35,060 nucleotides of DNA from Sphingobium xenophagum NBRC 107872 (GTDB lineage: Bacteria; Pseudomonadota; Alphaproteobacteria; Sphingomonadales; Sphingomonadaceae): contig NZ_BARE01000047.1 of the NCBI RefSeq assembly GCF_000367345.1, positions 1 through 35,060 on the forward strand, given 5' to 3'. The position numbers and the translations under genes are program-made. Positions 1-5,887 of the stretch are shown here, in pieces (positions within the stretch are counted from its first letter, which is position 1; every line of letters begins with the position of its first letter). Under the pieces are notes generated by a model, which was not told the DNA's origin, did not search any database, and saw only the letters and a list, made by a program, of their open reading frames with translations.

Positions 1-70
1 TATTATTATCAATCTGGACGACCTCTCCAACATAGAGATGTCACCCTGAGTTCCACCGGGCCTATCCTGC

Positions 71-1060
71 TCAGCCGCGTTGTGGCTTATTGGCTTCCCA
101 AAGCTCGAAATGCGGCTTCAAAGCATCGGGCAGTTCTTCGTAGAACGCCTCGTCCAACGGGTAATGCCGCATGGCGACCCAAACGGCGTCGAGCAGCGCA
201 ATGCCCTGCTTGCGGTCCTTGGGCTGCTTCTGCGGGGCGCGCTCGGGCTTTGCCGCCATCCAGAGTTTCTGCAGCGCGAACCATCGCGGGTCGGGCGCGA
301 CCATGCGCGCAGCCTCGCCGTCACGAACACCGACCACCCGGTCAACCCGCCGGCCGTTCAGAAGCCATTCCTGCTCGGGGAGCGGAATCGGCCGAGGCCG
401 ATCCTGCGCGATCTGTCCGCCGATGCGGCTCGGTGCGGACAGGATCTCCACTTCGTAGGCCTTCGCATTGCGGGCCTGGAATGGCCGCTCGGTGTTCACC
501 GAGTAGGTCATGTCCGCCTCTTTGAGCACCTTCCACAAGGTCGGTCGCTCTTCGTTGGCATCGAGCCCGGTCAGAGCCATGTCGAAATCGAGGGTTTCGT
601 CAGGAGCATCCCGAATGAAACCGTTGGCCTCGAGTGCGTAGGCAATCAGTGCATTGGTGCCGACAACCATGGCCTGCTCACCGAGGAAGCGAAGGCGGTC
701 TGCCTCGCGCAGGATCTTGCCGGCTTCCGCCGGCAGCAGCGGCAGGCGCAGCGCCCGGTAAAGGCTGGCCTGTTCCTTGAGCGTATCCTTGCTCCGGGCG
801 AGACGATCCTTCAGCTGCGCCTTTTCGGTTTTGTACTGGTCGAACTCGACCAGCTTTTCGGGATCCACCGGCCCCTTGCTTTTCATGCTCCCGCGCCGGT
901 CGGTAACTTCGTAGAGATACTCCCGGCCCGACACCTCCTTGATGCGCATGTTGTATGGCAGATCGTTCAACGTGCGCAGAGCCTCCATCCAGACCTGGTA
1001 GGCCTGTTCGAGATTAACGATCACCCTCGCCTGCTCGTCGGTGAATGGCTGGAAGTTCAT
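71..1060 (-). CDS. GSU2403-family nucleotidyltransferase-fold protein
   Basis: A 329-residue protein resembling the GSU2403 / NTP_transf_8 family (nucleotidyltransferase fold, biological role not established). The N-terminal region carries the family-like stretch LPYNMRIKEVSGREYLY (residues 34-50), followed by a charged, probably coiled-coil stretch to about residue 100. The core matches the nucleotidyltransferase pattern: G134-T135-N136 followed by D158-x-D160 in TLDFDMAL, with E207 in YEVEIL a possible third carboxylate. The ATG at 1058-1060 sits just beside a repeat array (1063-1162) that probably controls it. After the stop, the minus strand offers an ATG at 33 running off the window, so a downstream partner gene is possible. 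Substrate unknown; a toxin or defence role is only an inference from the fold. Confidence 0.82.
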   Translation of the reverse strand: MNFQPFTDEQARVIVNLEQAYQVWMEALRTLNDLPYNMRIKEVSGREYLYEVTDRRGSMKSKGPVDPEKLVEFDQYKTEKAQLKDRLARSKDTLKEQASLYRALRLPLLPAEAGKILREADRLRFLGEQAMVVGTNALIAYALEANGFIRDAPDETLDFDMALTGLDANEERPTLWKVLKEADMTYSVNTERPFQARNAKAYEVEILSAPSRIGGQIAQDRPRPIPLPEQEWLLNGRRVDRVVGVRDGEAARMVAPDPRWFALQKLWMAAKPERAPQKQPKDRKQGIALLDAVWVAMRHYPLDEAFYEELPDALKPHFELWEANKPQRG

Positions 1061-1062
1061 GC

Positions 1063-1162
1063 TTTACCCTGCAAGTTACGCATATCGGCAAAATGCAGGG
1101 TAAATTGCCAAAACACAAGGGTTACCCTGCAAATCGTCATTTTTTCCCTATTGCAGGGTAAA
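1063..1162. promoter_or_regulatory. Four alternating 11-12 bp repeats (two inverted pairs)
   Basis: The motif TTTACCCTGCAA occurs four times in alternating orientation: 1063-1074 (+), about 1093-1104 (-, TGCAGGGTAAA), 1122-1132 (+) and 1151-1162 (-). Centres are about 29-30 bp apart, close to three helical turns. The array fills the spacer between the divergent nucleotidyltransferase gene and the gene starting near 1194. The likeliest reading is a multi-site operator. The pair nearest the minus-strand start would also form an RNA hairpin in that gene's leader. Confidence 0.75.
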
Positions 1163-1193
1163 TCAATCGCGATACCGGCCTTCATGCCGAAGA

Positions 1194-1715
1194 ATGAGCG
1201 GCCCTGTCGAGTTGGACGCACTCGGTTCCGCGCGCCCGGTGGGCGCGCTCCTGCGGGTGCGGCGTTCCCTGCATTGGGCCGCCGGCACTCTTGCCTTCGG
1301 CTCCGTCGCCGTCCCGCGCCCGTGCGATGCACCGGGCCACGCGCCGACTGACTTGCTCCGGCAAGGGGGCCGTCATTTGTTGCTGGCGCTGCCGATCACG
1401 GTGATTACCTCGCCTGCCGTTCAGCATCTCGAGTTCAAGGGCCAGGAAATGGTAGTCGCCGTCTTCGAGGTGATGCAGGCCGATCCCGCCCGTTTGCTGC
1501 CGCGCGAAGAACTCGCGAAGTACGATGCCGTTGGCGGCGACCTCCGGGTCATCTGCGACGTCGTCGCGGCGATGACCGATACGCATCTTCTCAAGACCTA
1601 CGAACGTGTTCTCCCCGCGCATGGGATCGGTGTTCGACCGCCTCTGACCTTTGCCGCTGCGTCGGCTCCTGTCCAACTGTCCAAGAAGCTGGACAATTGG
1701 ACAGGATGGGCATAA
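1194..1715 (+). CDS. Hypothetical protein, family not recognised
   Basis: An open frame of 173 codons. The second half (about 1430-1640) has strong G/C third-position bias and reads as a normal globular protein (EFKGQEMVVAVFEVMQADP and beyond), so I take it as coding in preference to the arginine-rich frame on the opposite strand. The first 60 codons are less convincing, so the true start may lie further in, for example at ATG 1449, which has a weak AGGAA upstream. No domain recognised. It is divergent from the nucleotidyltransferase gene across the repeat array, and its end overlaps the inverted repeat at 1668-1705. Confidence 0.5.
   Translation: MSGPVELDALGSARPVGALLRVRRSLHWAAGTLAFGSVAVPRPCDAPGHAPTDLLRQGGRHLLLALPITVITSPAVQHLEFKGQEMVVAVFEVMQADPARLLPREELAKYDAVGGDLRVICDVVAAMTDTHLLKTYERVLPAHGIGVRPPLTFAAASAPVQLSKKLDNWTGWA
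1668..1705. promoter_or_regulatory. 15 bp inverted repeat, probable operator
   Basis: CCTGTCCAACTGTCC (1668-1682) and GGACAATTGGACAGG (1691-1705) are reverse complements at 14 of 15 positions, separated by 8 bp. The repeat lies 33 bp upstream of the ATG at 1738 and overlaps the end of the preceding gene. The position suits autoregulation of the downstream gene. There is no T-run after it, so it is not a typical terminator. Confidence 0.65.
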
Positions 1716-1737
1716 CCATGCCTTTGACGGAGGCGGT

Positions 1738-2619
1738 ATGCAGAAGCTCACATTGACAGCGGAAGAGCGACAGAACGTACGTTTTGCGCTGCGTGCCCAC
1801 CCGGACATTCTCGAGCACGTCGAGTCACTGTCGCAAGTAAGCCGGCTCCCTAAATCGCGCCTCATCGACATTCTGCATGCTCTGGGCATTGATCTCGACG
1901 ATGCAAAAACTGGCCGGTTTGTCGATCGAAGGCACGAGGCCGCAGAAGATCACGGCATTCACGATCACCCATTTTCAGGAGCGCTGGAATACGACATCGA
2001 TATCAGGCTTGCTGGTCGGGACTACCGGCACACACTGATCGTCGATTATATATCTACGCCAGAGTGGCCGTATTTCGATGCGGAAACCCAATCGGAACGC
2101 ATCGCGCGTGCAGGTTCGATGACATCCTATCATCTCAGCCGGCGCAAGCGGCCATCATCGGATGTGGCCGCTCCCGACGCTCGCCGGATCGAGCGTCGTA
2201 AGAAATACCCGCACACAAATGAGGTCAGAGAGCTCTTCCCGGAGTTTTTCGGGAAAGCGTTCGACGACGCTTTGTTCGATCGCATCGATGAAGAAATGCT
2301 GCGGGACAATGCGGCGCTGCGCAAGGCATACGCCAATGTCGTTCCGCTCCGCGCATTTTCGCCATCTGTAACAGTCGAAGCGCAAAACGTCATTGATCTG
2401 GTGGATCAGTCGTTGGCGGCGATCGGGAAGGCGATCCGCATTGCCCCTTGCGACGACCATTGGCATCCGGTCATGATCGATCTGAATGGCCACGAACTGG
2501 ATCAGGAGCTCGAATTCCGGTCTGACGCCCAATCAATGGAGGGCGCAAAGTATGACCTCTACTGGGCGATAGCTACAGACATTCAGGGTAAGATCTCCGA
2601 CCATCTCCAGAACGATTGA
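1738..2619 (+). CDS. Hypothetical protein with possible N-terminal helix-turn-helix
   Basis: 293 residues starting at ATG 1738, which follows ACGGAGGCGGT, a good ribosome binding site; the frame is open further upstream to 1651, but that part crosses the inverted repeat and reads poorly. Residues about 20-50 (LSQVSRLPKSRLIDILHALG) look like a helical, possibly DNA-binding segment. The middle (residues about 65-115) is acidic and aromatic, and a basic stretch RRIERRKKY follows. No family recognised. With a 15 bp inverted repeat just upstream, self-regulation is plausible. The codons are less G/C-biased than those of the tra genes, suggesting a different origin. Confidence 0.7.
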   Translation: MQKLTLTAEERQNVRFALRAHPDILEHVESLSQVSRLPKSRLIDILHALGIDLDDAKTGRFVDRRHEAAEDHGIHDHPFSGALEYDIDIRLAGRDYRHTLIVDYISTPEWPYFDAETQSERIARAGSMTSYHLSRRKRPSSDVAAPDARRIERRKKYPHTNEVRELFPEFFGKAFDDALFDRIDEEMLRDNAALRKAYANVVPLRAFSPSVTVEAQNVIDLVDQSLAAIGKAIRIAPCDDHWHPVMIDLNGHELDQELEFRSDAQSMEGAKYDLYWAIATDIQGKISDHLQND

Positions 2620-2981
2620 CCGGGCCCAGCCAGCCCAACGAGTCCAGCCCAACGCGTAATGCGTTTTGCGGTTAACCCCGAACGCCCAAATGGGGTTCGG
2701 GGGCAAAACCGTAATCTCTCTCTCATCTCGGTGGCTGAGCGAAATCAGCATCGCCATAGCATGACGCCTGGGAGATTGGCGGCCGTCAAGGATCGCGGGT
2801 GCCCCCCAATTTTTACCTGCTGCGGCTACCGCCTTGCGAGCAAAAATCGGCTCCCCCCACGCCCGCTTGCCAAGCGGCGGCAGCGCGTGCGCGCCGCCGT
2901 CCCTGACTGCCTGACTCCGGCGTCCCTCCGATGGGCATCTTTCATCAGCGTGATGAGAGACAATTCCTTTTGGAGGTTATC
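2620..2981. other. 362 bp spacer: hairpin and leader copy 1
   Basis: No convincing gene. It holds two copies of CCAGCCCAACG (2630-2640, 2644-2654), a hairpin at 2676-2702 whose arms are CCCCGAAC and GTTCGGGG, and the first copy of a duplicated leader (about 2759-2880). The hairpin lacks a T-run on either side, so it is not a clear intrinsic terminator. Confidence 0.6.
2759..2880 (+). repeat. Duplicated leader, copy 1
   Basis: This stretch aligns with 4260-4375. Shared elements in order: CATGA, an ATTGGC block, CGTCAAG, CCCCCAATTTTT, a GC-rich centre with CGGCT and GCCT, AAAAATCGGC, a C-run, and CCCGCTT. The AATTTTT and AAAAAT blocks are complementary and flank the GC-rich centre, so the transcript could fold. 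It ends about 100 bp before the DUF2493 start. The role, whether regulatory RNA, protein site or duplication remnant, cannot be told from sequence alone. Confidence 0.65.
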
Positions 2982-4025
2982 ATGACGGACCGTTTCTCGA
3001 ACTTCGCCGATCTCGCCGAACACTACGCGCGGGAAATCGCCACTCCCGACTATGCTGCCGCATTCATGGAGCAGACCGAGCTTGCCAAGCTCTCGATCGA
3101 GCATGAACCGAGCGCTGCCGAAATGCCCGATCCGGATGTGGCGCAGGCGGCAATCGAGATGATGCTGGCAACGGTGTTCGACCTGTTCCGCGATACCCGG
3201 ATGGAGGACATGGCAAGCGAGGTCGCCTGGGGCATTGCCAACAGCTTCCACGTGGTGGCCAGGCGTCTCGATACCCGAGAGGATTCGATGGCGAACCGGC
3301 TGCAGGAGAAGCTGCGCGAATACGATCCGAGCGAAGTCTATGCGACCGATCTGGAAGACCTCACGATGCAGGCCCGCAGTCTGGCCGAGTGCCGCGACGC
3401 GATGGAATGCATGCGCGACCATGCCGCGAAGATCTACCTCGTGGAGACCGGTCGTCCCTTCTCACCGGTGCGCGGCTCGCGGGTGTCGTCCAAGACCAAT
3501 GCTTCGATGATCGAGGCGCGCGATTACCTGGCCGCGCAAAAGGCGCAGCGACGGGAACAGTTTGCGCCCACGGGCCCGGTCGTGGTGTTCTCGGGCGGGC
3601 AGCAGTTCACCGATATTGCTCAGGTTGAAGACTACCTCAACGCAATCCGGACGCGCATCCCCTCGATGGTGCTGGCAACGACCGCACAGAACAAGGGCGC
3701 TGACGTGATCGCGGCGGCCTGGGCATCGAGCAAGAACGTCCCCGTCATCTTGTGCAAGCCCGATGCCTCGCGGGGTCCTTCGGCGCCCTACCAACGCAAT
3801 GCGCGCATGCTCAGCTTCAAACCGGTCGAGGCGGTGGTTTGCAACGGCGGCGGCATCCAGGCGAACCTCGCCGACCGGCTGCGCGAGGCGCGCGTACCGC
3901 TGCACATCGTGCGCGAGGCAGGTGCCCAGAACGAGGCTCCCCCGGCCCGGTCAAAGGCCCCGGCTCAGGCAGAACGCGGCGGGGCAAAGCGCACGGTCAA
4001 TGGCGACGATCTCCCGCCGTTCTGA
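2982..4025 (+). CDS. DUF2493 domain protein (SLOG superfamily)
   Basis: 347 residues from ATG 2982, preceded by TTGGAGGTTATC. The N-terminal two thirds are helical and acidic, with no recognised domain. From about residue 199 to 320 the protein reads as a DUF2493 domain: PVVVFSGGQQFTD (strand plus glycine-rich turn), then VLATTAQNKGADVIAAAWA, then PVILCKPD. This is the Rossmann-like arrangement of the SLOG nucleotide-binding superfamily, proposed to bind nucleotide-derived ligands. The basic tail ends in DDLPPF. It is followed by a strong terminator at 4055-4093, so it is transcribed alone from a leader also found before the gene at 4458. Ligand and role are unknown. Confidence 0.85.
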   Translation: MTDRFSNFADLAEHYAREIATPDYAAAFMEQTELAKLSIEHEPSAAEMPDPDVAQAAIEMMLATVFDLFRDTRMEDMASEVAWGIANSFHVVARRLDTREDSMANRLQEKLREYDPSEVYATDLEDLTMQARSLAECRDAMECMRDHAAKIYLVETGRPFSPVRGSRVSSKTNASMIEARDYLAAQKAQRREQFAPTGPVVVFSGGQQFTDIAQVEDYLNAIRTRIPSMVLATTAQNKGADVIAAAWASSKNVPVILCKPDASRGPSAPYQRNARMLSFKPVEAVVCNGGGIQANLADRLREARVPLHIVREAGAQNEAPPARSKAPAQAERGGAKRTVNGDDLPPF

Positions 4026-4054
4026 GCGGGAAACAACGTGATCCGACTTTACCG

Positions 4055-4093
4055 AAGGGTGTCCGGCCTAACCGCCGGATGCCCTTCTTTTTT
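4055..4093 (+). terminator. Intrinsic terminator after the DUF2493 gene
   Basis: A 13 bp stem (AAGGGTGTCCGGC at 4055-4067, GCCGGATGCCCTT at 4074-4086, two G-T wobbles) with a 6 nt loop, followed by a run of six T at 4088-4093. Confidence 0.9.
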
Positions 4094-4259
4094 GTCGCCT
4101 GGAACGCCCCTGGTCTGCCCCGGCTCGCTCGCTGGCCCCCGGGTGACGGCCTGTCGGCCTGCCCGGTTCCCAGCCTTCGCATCGGCCGGGCAGCAGGCCA
4201 GCGCTTGGACCCACCGGTGGCGTCGACCAACAGGGGTTAAAACTCTCGCAGAATTCCAA

Positions 4260-4375
4260 GCATGATGACCGCCATTGGCCCGCGTCAAGAAGGGCGGTTC
4301 CCCCAATTTTTCCTCCACTCCGGCTGCGCCTGCGCTCCAGAAAAATCGGCACCCCCACCCCCGCTTCGCGGCGGG
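4260..4375 (+). repeat. Duplicated leader, copy 2
   Basis: Second copy of the element at 2759-2880, with the same order of CATGA, ATTGGC, CGTCAAG, CCCCCAATTTTT, GC-rich centre, AAAAATCGGC, C-run and CCCGCTT. It lies about 80 bp before the start at 4458, similar to the spacing of copy 1 from its gene. This suggests shared control of the two genes. Confidence 0.65.
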
Positions 4376-4457
4376 CCGCGGGCGGCCCGTTCCTGACCCG
4401 GGCCAAGCTCGGTCATCTTTTCGGAGGCCTCTTCAATGATTTTGACAGGAGGCTCAC

Positions 4458-4769
4458 ATGAACGCTCTTACGACCGCACTCGACATCCCGGCTTTCGATC
4501 CCATCAGCTATGACGCCGCACTGCGCGCCGCCACCGTCCGGGCCCAGCACAGCTTCTTCGACCAGCACGTTATCGAGGACGACGAGGGCTGCTTCGTCGC
4601 TATCGACGAGGGCGACTATAATGCGCTGCCCCAGCATCTGATCGACCGGATCGCCCATACGGTGCCCGGCATGATGGCAGACGATTTCGACGAGGCGAAC
4701 ATCGCCCGCGCCGCAAGCTTCATGAGCGTGGTGATGGATCCCGAATGGGACGCGGACTGCCCGTTCTGA
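4458..4769 (+). CDS. Small acidic hypothetical protein
   Basis: 103 residues, ATG 4458 preceded by AGGAGGCTCAC, a strong ribosome binding site. The protein is acidic throughout (for example VIEDDEGCFVAIDEGDY, residues about 37-54) with no membrane segment or signal peptide and no recognised family. It has its own leader copy upstream and a terminator downstream, so it is an independent transcription unit. Shared leader architecture with the DUF2493 gene suggests co-regulation. An anti-defence or DNA-mimic role would fit an acidic plasmid protein but is speculation. Confidence 0.8.
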   Translation: MNALTTALDIPAFDPISYDAALRAATVRAQHSFFDQHVIEDDEGCFVAIDEGDYNALPQHLIDRIAHTVPGMMADDFDEANIARAASFMSVVMDPEWDADCPF

Positions 4770-4790
4770 CATGCAGAAACTTCGAACGGC

Positions 4791-4829
4791 GCCGGAGGGC
4801 TCGTCAGGGGCTCTCCGGCCCCTTTTTTT
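4791..4829 (+). terminator. Intrinsic terminator after the 103-aa gene
   Basis: Stem GCCGGAGGGC (4791-4800) with GCTCTCCGGC (4810-4819), one G-T wobble, 9 nt loop, then CCC and seven T at 4823-4829. Confidence 0.88.
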
Positions 4830-4837
4830 GTGAGCCT

Positions 4838-4876
4838 GAATAAAGCACAGCCGGGGCATCGAACCCCGGCTGTGCT
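4838..4876 (-). terminator. Hairpin, likely terminator for the minus-strand gene
   Basis: A perfect 13 bp stem: AGCACAGCCGGGG (4844-4856) and CCCCGGCTGTGCT (4864-4876), 7 nt loop. On the minus strand it is followed by TTTATTCAG, a weak U tract, and it lies 20 bp past the stop of the gene at 4897-5124. The back-to-back arrangement with the terminator at 4791-4829 separates two convergent units. Confidence 0.7.
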
Positions 4877-4896
4877 GGTCTCTTGCGAGACCGGTT

Positions 4897-5124
4897 TCAG
4901 CTTTTCGCCAAGCGCTTTTCCGCTTCGTCCAGGCCGAGCCTTCCGAGTGCGGCGAAGAAGGCTTCAACCCGCTCGAACGGTGCCTTGCCGAGTGCCGATT
5001 TTCTCAGCAGTTCGGCCATGGCATTTTGCTCGCTTTCCCGCAGCTTCGCTTCGCGCGCTTCCAGCGCGTTTCGCTCCCTTGCGATTGCCTGTCGTTCCGC
5101 TTCAAGACTTCCTTTCCTGGCCAT
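4897..5124 (-). CDS. Small coiled-coil protein, possible mobilisation accessory
   Basis: 75 residues from the ATG at 5124, chosen over an upstream in-frame ATG because ACGAGGTATCATC gives it a ribosome binding site and because residues upstream read poorly. The first 40 residues are a charged helix (LEAERQAIARERNALEAREA) followed by a short KSALGKAPFERVEAFFAALG segment. This layout recalls small TraC/MobC-like accessory proteins of alphaproteobacterial plasmids, but the similarity is one of style, not of a recognised signature. It is transcribed away from the candidate oriT region, a position typical of such genes. Confidence 0.65.
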   Translation of the reverse strand: MARKGSLEAERQAIARERNALEAREAKLRESEQNAMAELLRKSALGKAPFERVEAFFAALGRLGLDEAEKRLAKS

Positions 5125-5596
5125 GATGATACCTCGTAGGTTGGCGCTGAAACCTCCCGGCAAAAGCATCACAACGCCATAGCCTGTTGGCAAGTCCTCT
5201 TGTTAAAACCACCTGCAATTTGCCGCCGCCTGCGAAGCATAGAATACGCCTGCTGCGCCTAGAGACTGGCCCTGAAGGCCCGATCCTCGATCCTGAAAAC
5301 ACCAGAAATCCAACGCGAACCAAATTGCATCGGATCAAGGGGTAAAGGTGCAGACCGTACACTGCACGGCAGTAGGAGAAATTGGCATAACTGCGCGCGT
5401 ATACAGCAATGCCATCCCTGTATCACAATGTGTGATAATTGCTGAACACAATTGGGGACGACGCAATTGCGCCATTTTGCGCGTAATACATTTGAATACG
5501 ACAGGCACCGGCTCCCCCTTCCCTTGCCAAGCCATCAGCGATGGCCTAAAACATCCAGGCGCAATCTCCACCGGGCCCTTTTCGAAGGGGTTGGTG
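5125..5596. other. Candidate oriT / promoter region upstream of the RHH-traD-traI block
   Basis: A 472 bp spacer, clearly richer in A/T than its surroundings in its right half (5380-5510). It carries GTGCAG/CTGCAC arms at 5347-5366, a 17 bp dyad at 5421-5437, three AATTG words (5437-5468), the palindrome CGCAATTGCG at 5462-5471, and GCGC-CATTTT-GCGC at 5469-5482 followed by GTAATACATTTG. In R388 the oriT sits directly upstream of trwA (RHH), trwB (coupling protein) and trwC (relaxase), and its nic follows a hairpin and the word GCGTATTGTCT. The order here is the same, and the hairpin followed by GCGTAATACAT is similar. The exact nic is not proven. Confidence 0.5.
5421..5437. promoter_or_regulatory. 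Perfect dyad TATCACA-ATG-TGTGATA
   Basis: Two 7 bp arms around a 3 bp centre, 160 bp upstream of the ribbon-helix-helix gene. RHH proteins bind short inverted or direct repeats, often in their own promoter or in oriT, so this is a reasonable target for the adjacent gene product. Confidence 0.55.
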
Positions 5597-5887
5597 ATGA
5601 CAGAAACAGTCCTGATTTCGGTCCGGCTTCCCGGACCCGTTGCCGAGGCGGCCAATGCCGCTGCGGTCTCGCGCAATATCTCCCGATCGAAGCTTCTGCG
5701 AATCGCCATCGAGCGCTTCATCGATGACCTTTCCGGTTCATCCGAGCAGGATCGCCGGCGTCAATTCTCGTCCGAGTATACCTTCCTCGCGCTCGACCTC
5801 ATCGTCCAGCGCGAATACCCCGAGGTGCACACCGAACTTCTGACCGAAGCCGAGCGGCGCATGGAGGCCTTCCATGGCGGGGCCTGA
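5597..5887 (+). CDS. Ribbon-helix-helix protein, probable TrwA/TraY-like relaxosome accessory
   Basis: 96 residues from ATG 5597. The N-terminus VLISVRLPGPVAEAANAAA followed by SRNISRSKLLRIAIERFI is a ribbon-helix-helix (CopG/Arc) domain: an amphipathic strand, a helix, a turn and a second helix. The tail (residues about 50-96) is acidic and helical. The frame is open upstream to 5348, but that region is the repeat-rich spacer and the GGGG before 5597 can serve as ribosome binding site. Its last 14 bases overlap the start of traD. As the first gene before the coupling protein and relaxase, it matches TrwA of R388, an oriT-binding protein and repressor of its operon. That role is inferred from position and fold. 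Confidence 0.8.
   Translation: MTETVLISVRLPGPVAEAANAAAVSRNISRSKLLRIAIERFIDDLSGSSEQDRRRQFSSEYTFLALDLIVQREYPEVHTELLTEAERRMEAFHGGA

Larger units (their letters stand above)
4026..4457. other. 432 bp spacer: terminator, inverted repeat, leader copy 2
   Basis: No supported gene. After the terminator at 4055-4093 there is an 8 bp perfect inverted repeat, CTGCCCGG at 4159-4166 and CCGGGCAG at 4186-4193, and then the second copy of the duplicated leader. The short open frames here are proline/arginine-rich and look non-coding. Confidence 0.6.

Noticed and set aside
80..1351. Long plus-strand open frame opposite the nucleotidyltransferase gene
   Set aside because: It is antisense to a gene with recognised motifs, and its composition (H, R, L, Q-rich) is typical of a shadow frame in high-GC DNA.
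1182..1889. 235-codon minus-strand frame opposite 1194-1715
   Set aside because: Arginine/glutamine-rich shadow sequence; it also runs over both the repeat array edge and the inverted repeat at 1668-1705.
2676..2702. Hairpin after the gene at 1738 as an intrinsic terminator
   Set aside because: The stem is good, but it is followed by GCAAAACC on the plus strand and TTAACC on the minus strand, with no U-run.
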